Shown here piece by piece: positions 32,416 through 41,286 of a stretch of 64,000 bases of DNA. A program made the position numbers and the translations under genes. How positions within the stretch are numbered: the stretch's first letter is position 1; the number at the start of each line of letters is the position of its first letter. A model generated the notes under the pieces. That model was not told the origin of the DNA and made no database searches. It saw only the letters and a program-made list of their open reading frames with translations. Source of the stretch: Collinsella sp. AF02-46-1 (GTDB lineage Bacteria; Actinomycetota; Coriobacteriia; Coriobacteriales; Coriobacteriaceae); contig CAKXKM010000001.1 of NCBI GenBank assembly GCA_934876235.1, forward strand, positions 18,334 to 82,333, read 5' to 3'.

Positions 32416-34222
32416 AACCCTCATGGGCAGCATCCGCGACTATATGAAAGTCACCGTTGCCACGCCGTTGCTCGTGCTTGGCGAGGTGCTCTGCGAGATG
32501 CTGATTCCATTTATCACCGCCAACCTGATCGATGCCATCAAAGACGGCGCCACCGTAGCCGAGATGCTTCCCACCGCGGGCCTTTTAGTGCTCATCGCGC
32601 TGACATCGCTTGCTTTTGGCGCCGCGGCCGGCGTCACCTGCAGCCATGCGAGCTGCGGCTTCGCCAAGAACCTGCGTCACGACCTGTTCTACAAAATCCA
32701 GACGTTCAGCTTTGCCAACATCGATGAGTTCTCGAGCTCATCGCTCGTCACGCGCCTGACCACCGATATCAACAACGTGCAGCAGGCCTTTATGATGATC
32801 ATCCGTATCGCCGTGCGCGCGCCGCTGGTATTGATCTTCGCCTTTACCATGGCGTTTATCATGGGCGGCAGCGTCGCCATGGTCTACCTGGTCATCATTC
32901 CGCTGCTGGGCTTTGGACTGTTCTTTATCATCTTTAAGGTGCGCCCCATCTTCTCGCGCGTGTTCCACAAGTACGATGCCCTTAACGAGTCCGTCGAGGA
33001 AAACGTCACCGGCATGCGCGTGGTCAAGAGCTATGTGCGCGAAGACTTTGAGAAGGAGAAGTTCGCGACCGCCGCGCGCGACGTCCAGATGGACTTCACC
33101 CGCGCCGAGAAGCTGCTCGCCTTTAACAACCCCATGATGAACATCTGCGTCAACGGCGCGTTTGTCGTCATCATCTACCTGGGCTCCAAGCTCATCATCA
33201 CGAGCCAGGGCACGCTGTTCGACGTGGGCCAGCTCTCCTCGACCTTTACCTATGGTTTCCAGATTCTCATGAGCCTGATGCAGCTGTCGATGATCTTTGT
33301 CATGGTGACCATGGCCGACGAATCGGCGCACCGCATTGCCGAGGTGCTGGCCGCCGAGCCCACGATCGCCGATCCCGCCGAGCCCGTGCTCGAGGTTGCC
33401 GACGGTTCCATCGACTTTGACCACGTGAGCTTTAAGTATTCCAAGCATGCGAAGCGCCAGGCGCTCGACGATATCGACCTGCACATTACGAGCGGCGAGA
33501 CCATCGGCATCATCGGCGGCACCGGCTCGGCCAAGTCCACGCTCGTTAACCTCATCGCCCGCCTGTACGACACCACCGAAGGCGCTGTGCGCGTGGGCGG
33601 CGTGGACGTGCGCGACTACGACCTGGACGCGCTGCGTCACCAGGTCGCCATGGTGCTGCAGAAAAACGTGCTGTTTAGCGGCACCATCGCCGAGAACCTG
33701 CGTTGGGGCGACCCGAACGCCACCGACGAGGAAGTCCGCGAGGCGGCGCATCTGGCCTGCGCCGACGAGTTTGTCGACGGTTTCCCCAAGGGCTACGACA
33801 CCTGGATCGAACAGGGCGGCTCTAATGTTTCGGGCGGTCAGAAGCAGCGCCTGTGCATTGCACGCGCCCTGCTGCGTCGCCCCAAGATCTTGATCCTGGA
33901 CGACTCCACCAGCGCCGTCGACACCAAGACCGACGCCAAGATCCGCGCAGGTTTGGCAAGCTATCTGCCCAACACGACCAAGCTCATCATCGCTCAGCGC
34001 ATCAGCTCCGTGCAGGACGCAGACCGCATCATTGTCATGGAGGGCGGCCGTATCGCGCAGATCGGCAACCATGACGAGCTGCTTAAGACAAGCGAGATCT
34101 ACCGCGAGACCTTTACCTCGCAGAACAAGATGTCTGCCGAGGGCGAAGGGGCCGTCGAGGCCAACACCGAGGCATCCGCAACGCAAGCTCAGACCCAGGA
34201 AGGAGGCGAGGCACATGAGTAA
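32408..34222 (+). CDS. ABC exporter half-transporter with degenerate ATPase site (subunit 1)
   Basis: 604 residues: a six-helix type IV exporter domain (1-320) and an ATPase domain. Walker A is GGTGSAKST (Ala instead of the last Gly before Lys), the signature is VSGGQKQR, and Walker B is ILILDDSTSAVDT, where Asp replaces the catalytic Glu. This is the pattern of the non-catalytic site contributor in heterodimeric exporters such as BmrCD or TM287/288. The partner gene starts 8 bp before this stop. Likely multidrug or lipid export; substrate unknown. Confidence 0.93.
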   Translation: MIKTLMGSIRDYMKVTVATPLLVLGEVLCEMLIPFITANLIDAIKDGATVAEMLPTAGLLVLIALTSLAFGAAAGVTCSHASCGFAKNLRHDLFYKIQTFSFANIDEFSSSSLVTRLTTDINNVQQAFMMIIRIAVRAPLVLIFAFTMAFIMGGSVAMVYLVIIPLLGFGLFFIIFKVRPIFSRVFHKYDALNESVEENVTGMRVVKSYVREDFEKEKFATAARDVQMDFTRAEKLLAFNNPMMNICVNGAFVVIIYLGSKLIITSQGTLFDVGQLSSTFTYGFQILMSLMQLSMIFVMVTMADESAHRIAEVLAAEPTIADPAEPVLEVADGSIDFDHVSFKYSKHAKRQALDDIDLHITSGETIGIIGGTGSAKSTLVNLIARLYDTTEGAVRVGGVDVRDYDLDALRHQVAMVLQKNVLFSGTIAENLRWGDPNATDEEVREAAHLACADEFVDGFPKGYDTWIEQGGSNVSGGQKQRLCIARALLRRPKILILDDSTSAVDTKTDAKIRAGLASYLPNTTKLIIAQRISSVQDADRIIVMEGGRIAQIGNHDELLKTSEIYRETFTSQNKMSAEGEGAVEANTEASATQAQTQEGGEAHE

Positions 34223-36134
34223 GGCAACGACCGCCGAGCGCGCGCTCAACCGCAAGGGCGGCACCATGTCGCGCCTCATCAAGACGCTCTTTGGCTTCTA
34301 TCCTGTGCTTTTGCCCCTCGTCGTCGCCGGCGTGGTGCTCTGCGCCATCATCAACTCCATCGGCGCGACCTTCCTGCAGAGCGCCCTGCAAATTATTAGC
34401 GAATCGTGGCAGTCGGGCGATTGGGGGGCCGCGCAGCCCAAGATCGCACAGCTCGTGACCACCCTCGCCTGCATCTACGGCGTCGGTGTCCTGTCCTCGC
34501 TCTTCTGGAACCGCGCCATGGCTATCGTCACGCAGGGCTCGCTGGAAAAGCTGCGCGAGATGATGTTCAACCGCATGCAGGACCTGCCGATCCGCTACTT
34601 CGACACGCACCAGCGCGGCGATATCATGAGCCACTACACCAACGACATCGACACGCTGCGTCAGATGATCAGCCAGTCGCTGCCCAACCTGCTCATGACG
34701 ATTATCATCATCGTCACGGTGTTCTTTATCATGCTGTACTACAGCGTGTGGATGTGCCTGGTCATCATCGCCGGCGTCGCCTTTATGACCTTTATGACCA
34801 AGCTGCTCGGCTCCAACTCCGCGCGCTTCTTCATTGCACAGCAGACCGAGCTCGGCGTGGTCGAGGGCCATATCGAGGAGGTCATGAACGGCCAGAAGGT
34901 CGTCAAGGCGTTCTGCCACGAGTCTGCCGCCGAGGCCGATTTTGACGAGCGCAACGAGAAGCTCTTCGAGGTCTCCCAGAAGGCCAACATGTACGCCAAC
35001 ATCCTCATGCCCATCCTTATGAACCTGGGCAACCTGCTCTACGTGCTGGTCGCACTGGCGGGCGGCATTTTCCTGGCGCTGGGCGTGCCCAACCTGAGCA
35101 TCTCGGGCATGGCGCTGTCCATCGCCGTCGTGGTGCCGTTCCTCAACATGACCAAGCAGTTCTGCGGACAGATCGGCCAGATCTCGCAGCAGATCAACGC
35201 CGTGGTCATGGGCCTCGCCGGCGCCGACCGCATCTTTGAGCTCATCGACGAGAAGCCCGAGGCTGACGAAGGCTACGTGACGCTCGTCAACGCGCAGGTG
35301 AACCCCGAGACTTGGGAGCTCGAGGAGGCTGACCACCACACCGGCATGTGGGCGTGGAAACATCCGCACCGCGCAACCGGCGAGATCGAGTACGTGCCGC
35401 TGCGCGGCGACCTGGTCATGGACAACGTCGACTTTGGCTACACGCCCGACCACGAGGTGCTGCACGGCGTGTCCGTGTTTGCCAAGCCGGGCCAGAAGGT
35501 CGCGTTTGTCGGCGCCACCGGTGCCGGCAAGACGACCATCACCAACCTCATCAACCGTTTCTATGACATCGCCGACGGCAAGATTCGCTACGACGGCATC
35601 AACGTCAACAAAATCCGCAAGGCCGACCTGCGCCGAAGCCTGGGCGTCGTGCTGCAGGACGTGAACCTGTTCACCGGCACCGTGATGGATAACATCCGCT
35701 ACGGCAACCTGAGCGCTACCGACGAGGAGTGCATCGCGGCGGCAAAGCTCGCCGGCGCCGACGACTTTATCACCCGCCTGCCCGACGGCTACGACACCAT
35801 GCTCACCGGCAACGGCGCCCAGCTGTCGCAGGGCCAGCGCCAGCTGATTTCGATCGCGCGCGCCGCCGTCGCCGATCCGCCGGCGATGATTCTGGACGAG
35901 GCCACGTCGAGCATCGACACCCGCACCGAGGCCATCGTGCAGGCCGGCATGGACAAGCTCATGGAGGGCCGCACGACGTTTGTCATCGCGCACCGCCTGT
36001 CCACCGTGCGCAACTCCGACGCGATCATCTGTCTGGACCACGGTCGCATCATCGAGCGCGGCAACCATGATGAGCTGATTGCCAAGCGCGGGTACTACTA
36101 CCAGCTGTACACGGGTGCGTTTGAGCTGGAGTAG
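34215..36134 (+). CDS. ABC exporter half-transporter with canonical Walker B (subunit 2)
   Basis: 639 residues. Exporter membrane domain (about 30-340), ATPase domain with Walker A GATGAGKTT and Walker B MILDEATSSIDT with the catalytic Glu. The signature is LSQGQRQL rather than LSGGQ, the complement of the partner's defect, so one competent and one degenerate site form in the heterodimer. An insertion of about 40 residues (VNPETWELEEADHH) links the two domains. ATG at 34215 has AGGAGGCGAGG upstream and overlaps the preceding gene. Confidence 0.93.
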   Translation: MSKATTAERALNRKGGTMSRLIKTLFGFYPVLLPLVVAGVVLCAIINSIGATFLQSALQIISESWQSGDWGAAQPKIAQLVTTLACIYGVGVLSSLFWNRAMAIVTQGSLEKLREMMFNRMQDLPIRYFDTHQRGDIMSHYTNDIDTLRQMISQSLPNLLMTIIIIVTVFFIMLYYSVWMCLVIIAGVAFMTFMTKLLGSNSARFFIAQQTELGVVEGHIEEVMNGQKVVKAFCHESAAEADFDERNEKLFEVSQKANMYANILMPILMNLGNLLYVLVALAGGIFLALGVPNLSISGMALSIAVVVPFLNMTKQFCGQIGQISQQINAVVMGLAGADRIFELIDEKPEADEGYVTLVNAQVNPETWELEEADHHTGMWAWKHPHRATGEIEYVPLRGDLVMDNVDFGYTPDHEVLHGVSVFAKPGQKVAFVGATGAGKTTITNLINRFYDIADGKIRYDGINVNKIRKADLRRSLGVVLQDVNLFTGTVMDNIRYGNLSATDEECIAAAKLAGADDFITRLPDGYDTMLTGNGAQLSQGQRQLISIARAAVADPPAMILDEATSSIDTRTEAIVQAGMDKLMEGRTTFVIAHRLSTVRNSDAIICLDHGRIIERGNHDELIAKRGYYYQLYTGAFELE

Positions 36135-36299
36135 GCAGGTTTGTTCCACGGAGGTCTCCCAGGCTGGCCGGGGTGTAACCTCCGTGCTCAAACATTCTCG
36201 CTGCGCTGCGAAACTGCGCGCGGAGGAAATACCCCGCCGCCCTCGGGGCACCCTCCTGCGCGCAATTAGCCCGTCGTTTAGAACGGAATAATAGTTTGT
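36135..36299. other. Hairpin-rich 3' region after the ABC exporter operon
   Basis: Two internal hairpins: CACGGAGGT with ACCTCCGTG (9 bp), and GCGCGCGGAGG with CCTCCTGCGCGC enclosing a smaller CCCCG/CGGGG stem. No coding potential. With the terminator at 36300 this could be a structured 3' UTR or small RNA. Confidence 0.45.
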
Positions 36300-36334
36300 G
36301 AGGCCCTGGCCAACTGGCCAGGGCCTCGTTTTGT
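36300..36334 (+). terminator. Intrinsic terminator of the ABC exporter operon
   Basis: A 13-bp perfect stem (GAGGCCCTGGCCA with its complement, 2-nt loop) followed by GTTTTGTT. Confidence 0.9.
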
Positions 36335-36426
36335 TAGTCTTTTTGGGACGGGGCTTTTTGACTACTTTGAGGGTGCGCAGGCAGGGCGGCGAAAGTAGCT
36401 AAAAAAGCCCCGTCCCAAAAAGACTA
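36335..36426. repeat. 92-bp palindromic element
   Basis: About 25 perfect bp starting TAGTCTTTTTGGGACGGGGC pair with the other end; pairing resumes in the inner arm (ACTACTTT/AAAGTAGC). The loop region is GC-rich. A half copy (TCTGGGACGGGGG then ACTTTTTG) lies at about 40996-41015. Confidence 0.8.
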
Positions 36427-36441
36427 CCCGCGCCAAATGAG

Positions 36442-37320
36442 CTAGTTGAGGAGTTGGGCCATGGCGTTGACGAATTTTTGGACTTGGAGGGTGGGCTCGA
36501 GCGGGTAGTGCAAATAGACCGGCACCTCGCGACCGCATAGAAACGGTACGCCCACAAAGGCCGGGTGCACGCCCGACCACGCTCCGCAGGTGAGCACCGC
36601 ATCGCCCTTTTCCTCCGCTTCGTTAAAGAGCGCAAAGTCAAAGCTGTCCACGTCGATCACGTCCACGCCGCCGTCGGCCAACAGGTCGATGCGCAGGCTG
36701 TCCATGGCGTCGTTGCCGTGACGAAGCACGCGCAGGCGCATGCCCTCCAGGTCGGCAACCGTGATGCGCATCTTGCGCGCGAGTCGGCTTGTGCGGGGCA
36801 CATCAATATAAAACGGCACGGTAACGATGCGGAGCTTTTGGCAGGCGTCACCCCAGCGCGGGGTCGAAAAACTCGACTGCACTACATCCACCTCGCGCCC
36901 CAAGCTGCGCATAACGGATTCGCGCTCGTCATAGAGGTCGTTCACCGGCACAATCTCAAAGCGCAGCGATGGTTCCAGCTCGTGTACGCCCGTCCACATC
37001 GACAGCGTCTGACGCCCCGGGCACATCATCGACACGCCCAGGCGCACGGCGCCGCCATCGCCCGCCGCGCGTCGGGCGCGACGCAGGGCATCCTCGGACT
37101 GGCGCATAATCGAGCGCGCGTCGTCCACCAGAAGCGCCCCCGCCGGCGTCACCTTGACGCCCGAATGCGAGCGCTCGAACAGCGTGATGCCAAACTCGGC
37201 CTCGAATCTTGACACCTGTTTGACGAGTGCCGGGGTCGACACGCGCAGTTTTGCCGCGGCGCGCGAGAAGCTTCCCAGCTCAGCGGCGGCCGCTATGGCC
37301 TCGAGTCGTCGATCGTACAC
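36442..37320 (-). CDS. LysR-family transcriptional regulator
   Basis: 292 residues. The N-terminal HTH is AAAAELGSFSRAAAKLRVSTPALVKQVSRFEAEFG; the C-terminal substrate-binding fold follows (VRLGVSMMCPGRQTLSMW, FEIVPVNDLYDE). It lies divergent to the SDR-MFS-oxidoreductase operon across 233 bp and is its probable activator, the coinducer being unknown. The stop codon is 15 bp from the long palindrome at 36335-36426. Confidence 0.9.
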   Translation of the reverse strand: MYDRRLEAIAAAAELGSFSRAAAKLRVSTPALVKQVSRFEAEFGITLFERSHSGVKVTPAGALLVDDARSIMRQSEDALRRARRAAGDGGAVRLGVSMMCPGRQTLSMWTGVHELEPSLRFEIVPVNDLYDERESVMRSLGREVDVVQSSFSTPRWGDACQKLRIVTVPFYIDVPRTSRLARKMRITVADLEGMRLRVLRHGNDAMDSLRIDLLADGGVDVIDVDSFDFALFNEAEEKGDAVLTCGAWSGVHPAFVGVPFLCGREVPVYLHYPLEPTLQVQKFVNAMAQLLN

Positions 37321-37500
37321 GTCAATCTCCCGTTTCCAGACGTATGGACATGCGCTGCCGAAGGGGGTCGTTTTGGCAGGTCACACACTCAATTAAGAAC
37401 AAATTGCCTTGCGTGCTGCAAACCATAGGTTTACGCCATTCTAACAAATATGCAATTCACCTGCGCAAATGCAAAGCATACGATAACCAGCGAAAACCAC

Positions 37501-37527
37501 GTGGGTCGATTAATGGGAGCGACCCAC
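37501..37527 (+). promoter_or_regulatory. Palindrome in the SDR leader
   Basis: GTGGGTCG (37501-37508) and CGACCCAC (37520-37527) form an 8-bp inverted repeat ending 26 bp before the SDR start. It could be a leader hairpin or a regulator site; it does not match the T-N11-A LysR box. Confidence 0.4.
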
Positions 37528-37553
37528 CGGGAGGCACAAGAAGGGAAGTTCCT

Positions 37554-38435
37554 ATGAGCAACTGGCTTAAGCTCGAGGGCGATGTCTGCGCTGTGACCGG
37601 CGCACTCGGCGGCATGGGCGTCGAGATCTGCCGCGAGTTCGCCCGCAACGGCGCCAACGTCGTCCTGCTCGACCTGGACGAGGAGAAGGTCAAGGCCGCG
37701 GCCGCCGACCTCGCCGCCGAGTTTGGCATCCACGCCGAGGGCTACAAGATGAACGCCACCGACGAGGCCGAGGTTCAGGCCGCTGTCGATGCCACCATCG
37801 CCGACTTCGGCCGCGTCGACGTCCTCGTCAACACTGCCGGCATCCTGCGCTTCGCAGCCATGGAAGACCTGCCGCTGAGTGACTGGAACGAGGTCCTCAA
37901 CGTCAACCTCACCGGCTACTTCATCACCTCGCAGCGCTTTGGTCGCGAGATGATCAAGGCTGGCCATGGTCGCCTGGTGCACATCTCGACCGTTGCCAGC
38001 CACTCCCCCGAGACGTTCTCGGGCGTGTACAGCTCCACCAAGGCGGGCGTCAACATGATGTCGAAGATGTTGGCTGCCGAGTGGGGTCCCTACGGCGTGC
38101 GTTCCAATTGCGTCGAGCCCTGCTTTGTTAAGACCCCCATGTCGGCGAGCTTTTACGCCGACCCCGAGGTCGAGAAGAGCCGCAGCCGTCTCATCGCCAC
38201 GCGCCGCATCGGCGAGGTCAGCGATATCGCCAACGCCGTCATGTTCCTGGCGTCCAAGCGCTCGGACTTTACCACCGGCGACGCCATCAAGGTCGATGGC
38301 GGCTTCTCCAATATGATGGGCGACCTCACCGCCAAGCCCGGCGGCCGCCGAGCCTTTGCCGACAACTACCTCAAGAACAAGGGTGTCGAGCTTTGGTCTG
38401 ACGAGTCCGGCGTCGCCAAGCCGACCGACCAGTAA
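37554..38435 (+). CDS. Short-chain dehydrogenase/reductase
   Basis: 293 residues, classical SDR. Cofactor motif TGALGGMG (15-22), NTAG (93-96), and catalytic Y159 and K163 in YSSTK with Ser at 145 or 149. The acidic residue after beta-2 (LLDLDEE) favours NAD(H). The C-terminal 35 residues extend beyond the usual fold. It is the first gene of an operon with an MFS carrier and a Gfo/Idh/MocA oxidoreductase, suggesting oxidation or reduction of an imported polyol, sugar or sugar acid. AAGGGAAG precedes the ATG. Confidence 0.93.
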   Translation: MSNWLKLEGDVCAVTGALGGMGVEICREFARNGANVVLLDLDEEKVKAAAADLAAEFGIHAEGYKMNATDEAEVQAAVDATIADFGRVDVLVNTAGILRFAAMEDLPLSDWNEVLNVNLTGYFITSQRFGREMIKAGHGRLVHISTVASHSPETFSGVYSSTKAGVNMMSKMLAAEWGPYGVRSNCVEPCFVKTPMSASFYADPEVEKSRSRLIATRRIGEVSDIANAVMFLASKRSDFTTGDAIKVDGGFSNMMGDLTAKPGGRRAFADNYLKNKGVELWSDESGVAKPTDQ

Positions 38436-38501
38436 ACCAACCCGACAGGGGGGCTCCGCGGACACGACCGTTCCTCCCCCATATCGATTAGAAAGAGTCC
38501 A

Positions 38502-39758
38502 ATGGCTTCCACCAACTCCAACAAGGGTCGCGCCGTCGTGCTTTCCGCTGCGTGCGTCACCATGTTCTTCATCAGCTCCATCGCGCTGTACTCCGTCGTG
38601 AGCAAGAACCTGCTCGCCGTCTACCCCGAGTGGTCCAGCGCTCTTACCTGGGCGTTCCCGGTCTTTCAGACCATCATGGCCGTGACAGGCATCTTCGCCG
38701 GCCGCATCTCCGATAAGATCGGCCCGCGCAACGTCGTGATCGCCGCCGCCGTGTGCTACGGCCTGGGCTGGTTCATGTCTGGCACCGTCACCGAGCCGTG
38801 GCAGTTCTACCTGTGGTTCTCGCTCGTCGCCGCCATCGGCAACGGCCTGGGTTACAACCCGGCGCTCACCACGGGTCAGAAGTGGTTCATCGACAAGAAG
38901 GGCCTCGCCTCCGGCATCACCCTGGCCGCTTCGACCGCCGGCCCCGCCGTGCTGTCCCCGGTGCTCGCCTCGCTGCTCATCCCGAGCCTGGGCATCTTTG
39001 GCGCCCTCAAGGCACTCGGCGTCATCTTCTTTGCGATGATCGCCGCCTCCGCCCTGTTCCTGAAGGCCCCCGAGGCCGGTTGGCTGCCCGAGGGCTTCGA
39101 GGCCCCCAAGGGCGGCGCACACGCCGGCACCTTCGGCGACCTCACCCCGGGCGAGATGGTCAAAACCCCGCGCTTTTGGGTCCTCATCGTCACCTTCGCC
39201 TTTGCTGCCACTGCAGGCACCCTGCTCGTGGGCAAGGTTGCCTCCATCGCCGCCGTCCAGCTCTTCGCCGACCCCACGTGCGCCGCAGCTGTCGCCCTCG
39301 GCGGTGTAGTGGTCTCCGTCAACACCTGCGCCAACCTGGTCGGTCGTCTGTCCTTTGGCCAGATCATTGACAAGCTCGGCGCCTACAAGTCGCTGCTCAT
39401 CAGCCTTGTCGTCACCATCGTCGCGCTCGTCATCATGTCGATGAGCTTTACGCAGAGCATGTTCTTTGTGGCGCTCGCCCTGCTCGGCTTTAGCTTTGGC
39501 GCCCTGCTCGTCATCTACCCGCCGCTCACCGGTGGCGCCTTTGGTACCAGCAACATCGGCGTCAACTACGGCATCATGTTCCTGGGCTACGCCGCTTCTA
39601 CCTGGATCAGCCAGCCCATCACTGCCGTGCTGTATCACGCTGAGGCCGGCAGCGCCGCCTACCAGCAGTCCTTCTACGGCGCCATCGTGATCGCCGCCAT
39701 CGCCGTCGTGCTCACCGTCTACATGATGGTCTCCGACAGCAAGAAGAAGTCCGCCTAG
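38502..39758 (+). CDS. MFS transporter, OFA (oxalate/formate antiporter-like) family
   Basis: 418 residues, 12 predicted helices. The OFA signature region GNGLGYNPALTTGQKWFIDKKGLASGI is recognisable. Members exchange small carboxylates, and many are of unknown substrate. Between the SDR gene (66 bp upstream) and the Gfo/Idh gene (68 bp downstream) on the same strand, so it likely carries the substrate of these enzymes. Its stop is 8 bp from a perfect 31-bp palindrome. GAAAGAG precedes the ATG. Confidence 0.9.
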   Translation: MASTNSNKGRAVVLSAACVTMFFISSIALYSVVSKNLLAVYPEWSSALTWAFPVFQTIMAVTGIFAGRISDKIGPRNVVIAAAVCYGLGWFMSGTVTEPWQFYLWFSLVAAIGNGLGYNPALTTGQKWFIDKKGLASGITLAASTAGPAVLSPVLASLLIPSLGIFGALKALGVIFFAMIAASALFLKAPEAGWLPEGFEAPKGGAHAGTFGDLTPGEMVKTPRFWVLIVTFAFAATAGTLLVGKVASIAAVQLFADPTCAAAVALGGVVVSVNTCANLVGRLSFGQIIDKLGAYKSLLISLVVTIVALVIMSMSFTQSMFFVALALLGFSFGALLVIYPPLTGGAFGTSNIGVNYGIMFLGYAASTWISQPITAVLYHAEAGSAAYQQSFYGAIVIAAIAVVLTVYMMVSDSKKKSA

Positions 39759-39766
39759 TTTTACCG

Positions 39767-39797
39767 ATGCGACAAAGGGACAGTCCCTTTGTCGCAT
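39767..39797. repeat. 31-bp perfect palindrome, copy 2 of the GTGACAAAGGGAC family
   Basis: Identical to the copy at 3622 except that the T-A pair at arm position 4 is C-G on both sides (ATGCGAC instead of ATGTGAC), a compensated change. Lies inside an operon, 8 bp after one stop and 29 bp before the next start. Confidence 0.85.
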
Positions 39798-39826
39798 TCC
39801 ACCGCCACCAGTATTAAGGAGTCGAA

Positions 39827-40867
39827 ATGTCTGAGCTCAACCCCGTCCGCATTGCCGTTATCGGCGCCGGCGCCATGGGCCGCAACCACATCCGCTTTGT
39901 CACCGAGGAGCCCGAGGCCGAGCTCGTCGCCATCGCCGACGCCTTTGAGGGCGCCCGCGCCACGGCCGAGGCCACCGGCGTGCCGTTCTTCACCGATCCC
40001 GCCCAGATGATGGACGAGGTCAAGCCCGAGGCCGTCATTATCGCCACGCCCAACGACCTGCATCTGGGCGTTGCCCGCGAGGCCATCAAGCGCAACATCG
40101 TGCCGCTGGTCGAAAAGCCGATCTCCAACGACCTTGAGGATGCCCAGGCCTTCGCCGCCGAGGCCGAGACCGCCGGCGTGCCCGTACTCGTGGGTCAGCA
40201 CCGTCGCCACAACCCGTTTGTGAACAAGGCCAAGGAGATCATCGAGTCCGGCGAGTTGGGCAAGCTCACCGTGTCGAGCTTCCACTACATGATCTATAAG
40301 AACGATGAGTACTTTGATGTCGAGTGGCGCCGCAAGAAGGGTGCTGGCCCGATCCTGGTCAACCTGGTGCACGACGTCGACCTGCTCCGCTACCTGTTGG
40401 GCGAGCCCGTTGCCGTCCAGGGCATGCAGTCCAGCGCCGCCCGCGGTTTTGAGACCGAGGACTCCGCCGTGGTCAACGTCCGCTTTGCCGATGGCACGCT
40501 CGCGAGCATGACCATCTCCGACGCCACCGCCAGCCCCTGGAACTGGGAAGCAACCGCTCGCGAGGATCCGCAGTACCGCCCCTTCGACGCCGACGCCTAC
40601 TTTATCGGCGGCACCAAGGGCGCCCTGTCGCTGCCTCGCCTGCATCAGTTCTCCTACGACGGCGCCTCTAACTGGCACAAGCCGCTGCAGATGGAGATCC
40701 CGGCCGTCGACCCGGCGCTGCCCCACAAGATGCAGCTCAAGCACTTTGTGAAGGTTGTCCGCCGCGAGGTCGAGCCCGTCGTGACCCCCGCCGACAACGT
40801 CAAGACGCTCACGCTTCTCAACGCCGTCAAGGAGGCCGCCGAGACCGGCCAGCTCGTCGAGCTGTAA
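39827..40867 (+). CDS. Gfo/Idh/MocA-family oxidoreductase
   Basis: 346 residues. Rossmann motif IAVIGAGAMGRNH, the EKPISNDL segment with catalytic-region Lys, and the C-terminal dimer/substrate domain (HDVDLLRYLLGEP with family-typical HD...). Members oxidise sugars or inositols with NAD(P). Last gene of the SDR-MFS operon, closed by a terminator at 40940. The substrate is not determinable. AAGGAG precedes the ATG. Confidence 0.93.
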   Translation: MSELNPVRIAVIGAGAMGRNHIRFVTEEPEAELVAIADAFEGARATAEATGVPFFTDPAQMMDEVKPEAVIIATPNDLHLGVAREAIKRNIVPLVEKPISNDLEDAQAFAAEAETAGVPVLVGQHRRHNPFVNKAKEIIESGELGKLTVSSFHYMIYKNDEYFDVEWRRKKGAGPILVNLVHDVDLLRYLLGEPVAVQGMQSSAARGFETEDSAVVNVRFADGTLASMTISDATASPWNWEATAREDPQYRPFDADAYFIGGTKGALSLPRLHQFSYDGASNWHKPLQMEIPAVDPALPHKMQLKHFVKVVRREVEPVVTPADNVKTLTLLNAVKEAAETGQLVEL

Positions 40868-40939
40868 TGTCACAGGGCGGGCCACGGCAAGCGCCCCATG
40901 CGAGCCCCTCGGTCTGCCATCAACAAGCCCCTCTTCTTT

Positions 40940-40974
40940 GCCCTGCGAGCAGCCTCCTGCCCGCAGGGCTTTTT
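40940..40974 (+). terminator. Intrinsic terminator after the Gfo/Idh gene
   Basis: GCCCTGCG and CGCAGGGC pair (8 bp, 14-nt loop) and run into TTTTT. Confidence 0.85.
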
Positions 40975-41047
40975 GCCACGTTGCCAATGGTTTTTCTGGG
41001 ACGGGGGACTTTTTGCACCTTAGCTTGATTCGTTCGCCACGGAATGA

Positions 41048-41183
41048 GCCTATCTACTACGTTTAACCGATCACCCTCAACCATACCGAATTTCGCGAAA
41101 TAAAAACCGCAGGTAGACGGGTTGCGCATTTTCGGAAAACCGGGGGATGGTCGACCCACACGGTTCAAACGTAGTAGATAGGC
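41048..41183. repeat. 136-bp palindromic element upstream of tex
   Basis: GCCTATCTACTACGTTT (41048-41064) is complemented at 41167-41183, and pairing continues inward (AACCG/CGGTT). The interior holds smaller stems around TTTCGCGAAA and TTTTCGGAAAA. The rest of the 40868-41286 gap has the terminator at 40940 and a half copy of the 36335 palindrome. Confidence 0.75.
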
Positions 41184-41286
41184 CGCTTTCGTGGTTCCAC
41201 GCCAAAACAGTCTTTTTTGGGCGAAGTGGCGGGTGGTATCCTTGGTGGCCCTGTGCTGCAAACGCACCTTTACCGCAAGGAGTTTC

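Noticed and set aside
34113..36251. 712-codon minus-strand frame opposite the second ABC exporter gene
   Set aside because: Shadow of a gene with intact Walker motifs; no recognisable domain.
37431..39797. 788-codon open frame on the minus strand across the SDR and MFS genes
   Set aside because: Antisense to two clearly homologous genes; composition is Gly/Asp/His-rich, typical of the shadow frame of high-GC coding DNA.
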